17,697 bases of DNA from JADGHX01 sp040255575 (GTDB taxonomy: Bacteria; Pseudomonadota; Gammaproteobacteria; Steroidobacterales; Steroidobacteraceae), in contig JBDZVF010000076.1 in NCBI GenBank assembly GCA_040255575.1, forward strand, positions 1 through 17,697, in the 5' to 3' direction. The notes beneath the pieces are model-generated. The model saw nothing but the letters and a program-made list of their open reading frames with translations, made no database searches and was not told the origin of the DNA. This document shows positions 16,026-17,697 of the stretch, piece after piece. Position 1 is the first letter of the stretch; the number at the start of each line of letters is the position of its first letter. A program made the translations under genes and the position numbers.

Positions 16026-16337
16026 ATGTCGAGACGATCACGGCGCAACCATAGCCATGGATTCAAGGCGAAGGTAGCCTTGGCTGCGATCAAAGGTGCG
16101 AAGACGCTGGCGGAGCTGGCGCAGTTGCATGACGTGCACACGACGCAGATTGCAGCGTGGAAGGCGCAACTGCTGGAGGGAGCGGCCGATGTGTTCAGCG
16201 GCGGTTCTCCAGCGCCGTCATCAAGTCCCCAAGCGGACCTGAAGACCCTGCATGCGAAGATCGGCGAGCTGACGCTGGAGAACGATTTTTTGTCAGCCGC
16301 GCTCGGCAAGGCGGGCTTGCTGAGCGCAAAGCGATGA
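16026..16337 (+). CDS. IS3-family transposase OrfA
   Basis: The product is 103 residues from ATG 16026, with AGGAGGG just upstream. Residues 10-55 form the transposase-8-type helix-turn-helix: HGFKAKVALAAIKGAKTLAEL, HDVHTTQIAAWKAQL. The C-terminal leucine-rich coiled coil LKTLHAKIGELTLENDFLSAAL is the usual OrfA multimerisation zipper. It ends AKR at a TGA that overlaps the orfB ATG (ATGA), so OrfB may be made by coupled translation, or a fusion by frameshifting. Confidence 0.92.
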   Translation: MSRRSRRNHSHGFKAKVALAAIKGAKTLAELAQLHDVHTTQIAAWKAQLLEGAADVFSGGSPAPSSSPQADLKTLHAKIGELTLENDFLSAALGKAGLLSAKR

Positions 16338-17161
16338 TTGACCGCGGACACAGGTTGGCATTGAGCCGCCAGGCCGAGCTGCTGGGGATCAGCCGAGGCA
16401 GCCTGTATTACGATCCTTGTCCGGTGTCGGCGGCTGATCTGTCGATCATGCGGCGGATTGACGAACTGCACCTCGACTACCCGTTTGCGGGCAGCCGGAT
16501 GCTGCGCGACCTGCTGCGCGGCGAGGGCATCTCGATCGGTCGGGAACGGGTCCCGACGATGATGCGGCGAATGGGTATCGGGGCGATCTACCGCCGGCCT
16601 CATACGTCAAAACCGGCAGATTGTCACAAGGTTTTTGCTTACCTGCTGCGCAGCATGCCGATCGAGCGGCCGAACCAGATATGGGCGATGGATATCACAT
16701 ACATTCCGATGGCTCGTGGCTTTGTCTATCTCACGGCGGTCGTGGATTGGTTCAGCCGGCGGGTGCTGGCCTGGCGGGTGTCGATCAGCATGGAGGTTGA
16801 TTTCTGCCTGGACGCACTGGACGAGGCGCTTGCCCGGTATGGCCGGCCGGAGATCTTCAACACCGACCAGGGCAGCCAGTTCACCAGTGCGGCGTTCACT
16901 GGCTTGCTGTCGGAGAACGCGATCAGGATCAGCATGGATGGCCGCGGCTCGTGGCGTGACAACGTGTTCGTCGAACGGCTGTGGCGGACGGTCAAATACG
17001 AGGAGGTCTACCTGCGCGCCTATGACAGTGTGGCCGAGGCGCGCGGTTCGATCGGCGGTTATCTGGCCTTCTACAACCGCAAGAGACCGCACTCGAGCCT
17101 GAGCGGACGGACACCCGACCAGGCGTATTTCGGTGGCCTGGCACTGGCGAAGGCCGCATGA
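16334..17161 (+). CDS. IS3-family transposase OrfB (DDE integrase core)
   Basis: From ATG 16334 the product is 275 residues. An HTH_21-type region (residues 30-90) includes DYPFAGSRMLRDLL. It is followed by an rve integrase core with WAMDITYI (D120), FNTDQGSQF (D178) and VERLWRTVKYE (E214). The D-35-E spacing is that of IS3 enzymes. FYNRKRPHSSLSGRTPDQAY is the usual C-terminal signature. The catalytic triad is intact and the frame is open, so the element may be active. The reading frame is also open further 5' (from 16157), which would permit an OrfAB fusion. Confidence 0.93.
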   Translation: MIDRGHRLALSRQAELLGISRGSLYYDPCPVSAADLSIMRRIDELHLDYPFAGSRMLRDLLRGEGISIGRERVPTMMRRMGIGAIYRRPHTSKPADCHKVFAYLLRSMPIERPNQIWAMDITYIPMARGFVYLTAVVDWFSRRVLAWRVSISMEVDFCLDALDEALARYGRPEIFNTDQGSQFTSAAFTGLLSENAIRISMDGRGSWRDNVFVERLWRTVKYEEVYLRAYDSVAEARGSIGGYLAFYNRKRPHSSLSGRTPDQAYFGGLALAKAA

Positions 17162-17276
17162 TGTTCGCCGCCGTGGCAATCGATGGAGATAGTTCGCAGG
17201 GAAACCATCTATCGGAACCGAAACGCTGTTCAGACAAACCCGGCCACCTCAGTCGGCCACCGCCGCTTGGCAGTCT

Positions 17277-17435
17277 CTACTTGGGCAGGTCGCCAGTGCG
17301 CTGCTTCCGCCGCCTCGCGCGAAAAGCCGCAATCAGCGCGATCCCGGCAAGAGGCACCGCGAAGAGTAGAAACTCGAACGAGCCGTCCCCACCGTCGGGG
17401 GACACCCCAAACAGCTTCTCGATGAAGTCCTCCAT
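17277..17435 (-). CDS. Small single-pass membrane protein, 52 aa
   Basis: ATG 17435 has GGAGGG 6 bases upstream. The product opens with the acidic MEDFIEKLFG, then a Gly/Asp-rich turn. It then has a hydrophobic segment FEFLLFAVPLAGIALIAAF (residues 20-38) followed at once by RARRRKQR. This is the charge pattern of a single-pass membrane protein with the basic tail in the cytoplasm. It has no recognised family. It lies 23 bases downstream of another tiny gene on the same strand, likely an operon, next to a recombinase gene. Strong ribosome site and membrane topology support a real gene despite the size. Confidence 0.6.
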   Translation of the reverse strand: MEDFIEKLFGVSPDGGDGSFEFLLFAVPLAGIALIAAFRARRRKQRTGDLPK

Positions 17436-17458
17436 CTGCAACCCTCCCTTGGCTGAAA

Positions 17459-17581
17459 TTAGCGCAGCGACGGCGCGTCGTCATCCGGGGCACAGCCGTC
17501 GACGAGGGGGTGGCAGGCCCACTGGTTCTCGGGCTTGGCCTGGGCGTCGCGCGTCGCCTCGCTGGGACTATGGCGAGCCAT
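17459..17581 (-). CDS. Very small protein, 40 aa, next to recombinase
   Basis: A minus-strand frame from ATG 17581 encodes 40 residues (start MARHSPSEATRD, then WACHPLVDGCAPDDDAPSLR) with two cysteines and an acidic end. The ribosome site is weak (agaaagg close to the ATG). It is not recognised. It starts only 19 bases from the divergent recombinase start and precedes the small membrane-protein gene by 23 bases. It may be real as the first gene of that pair, or it may be an incidental frame. Confidence 0.4.
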   Translation of the reverse strand: MARHSPSEATRDAQAKPENQWACHPLVDGCAPDDDAPSLR

Positions 17582-17600
17582 GCCTTTCTGAGGGGGCTCC

Positions 17601-17697
17601 ATGGCCGTCGATCAGCTTCCTGCCGTAGCCCAGTCCGGCACACTCACCACCCAGACCGACACCTATATAGTGCCGGCCCTGGTCGCCGACCTCGGCG
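17601..17697 (+). CDS. Tyrosine recombinase/phage-type integrase, N-terminus (cut by window edge)
   Basis: The frame from ATG 17601 is open to the window end (32 codons): MAVDQLPAVAQSG, then TYIVPALVADLG. This resembles the leader of alphaproteobacterial XerC/D-like integrases, in which P-A-L-(I/V)-A-D-x-G precedes the core-binding SAM-like domain. A G-rich stretch (gaggggg) lies about 6 bases upstream. The catalytic R-H-R-Y domain is outside the window, so the call rests on the leader only. Confidence 0.6.
   Translation, partial: MAVDQLPAVAQSGTLTTQTDTYIVPALVADLG

Larger units (their letters stand above)
15961..17232 (+). mobile_element. IS3-family insertion sequence, apparently complete (1272 bp)
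   Basis: The left end is TGAACAGTCCGATA (15961) and the right end is CTGTTCA (to 17232), giving TG...CA termini. Inside are orfA and orfB in IS3 order. Reading both ends inward, TCCGATA, GG and TCCCTGC line up only if the right end has 9 extra bases after TGAACAG, so the inverted repeats are imperfect. The flanks (atc left, gac right) give no obvious target duplication. Length and gene content are normal for the family. Confidence 0.8.

Noticed and set aside
1..17697. CRISPR array, retron or diversity-generating retroelement
   Set aside because: No spaced direct repeats, reverse transcriptase or template/variable repeat pair was seen.

Overview
The window looks like accessory DNA of a high-GC bacterium, most likely an alphaproteobacterium (Rhodospirillales/Acetobacteraceae type). 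That guess rests on the flavour of the IS66, IS5, IS3 and IS21 elements and on the first codons of a tyrosine recombinase at the right edge. It is recalled resemblance, not a database result. No rRNA, tRNA, CRISPR array or core housekeeping gene is visible.

Layout. (1) 1-1801 is a stack of insertion sequences that appear to be inserted into one another. Reading inward from 1801 there is an IS21-type terminus (28 bp left), the first 112 bp of an IS3-family element, two successive IS66-family 5' fragments, and then an IS66-family element with tnpA, tnpB and the start of tnpC that runs off the left edge. (2) 1802-2142 holds no recognisable gene, only a perfect hairpin. (3) 2143-5225, minus strand, is a compact operon: a 714-aa FAD-linked sugar/lactone-oxidase-like protein followed by two small unrecognised proteins (144 and 153 aa). 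(4) 5423-6845 is a decayed M6-like metallopeptidase gene with three frameshifts. (5) 7097-7942 is a decayed IS5-family transposase with two frameshifts. (6) 8223-13010, minus strand, is a 1595-aa multidomain protein. It has an N-terminal helical module plus Gly-rich motif like those at the N-termini of bacterial NTPase/TIR-type conflict proteins, then a propeller-like region with a Cys-run/Gly-Pro linker, an M6-like zinc peptidase domain with an intact HELGH motif, and C-terminal CARDB/Ig-like beta domains. (7) 13011-13680 is a divergent intergenic region carrying a TPR-gene remnant. (8) 13681-15930, plus strand, is a 749-aa BNR/Asp-box (sortilin/VPS10-like) beta-propeller. (9) 15961-17232 is an apparently complete IS3-family element. 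(10) 17277-17581, minus strand, holds two very small genes, one a single-pass membrane protein. They diverge from the 5' end of a tyrosine recombinase that starts at 17601.

How the genes may work together. The FAD oxidase and its two small partners are spaced like one translation unit. The giant peptidase and the propeller protein are divergently transcribed and may form a pair. The dead M6-like gene, next to a live but differently built M6-like gene, suggests an island where such peptidases recur. The most unusual object is the 1595-aa protein: M6 peptidases are normally secreted, but this one begins with a soluble signalling-type module and shows no signal peptide. A link to defence or regulated proteolysis is a hypothesis only.
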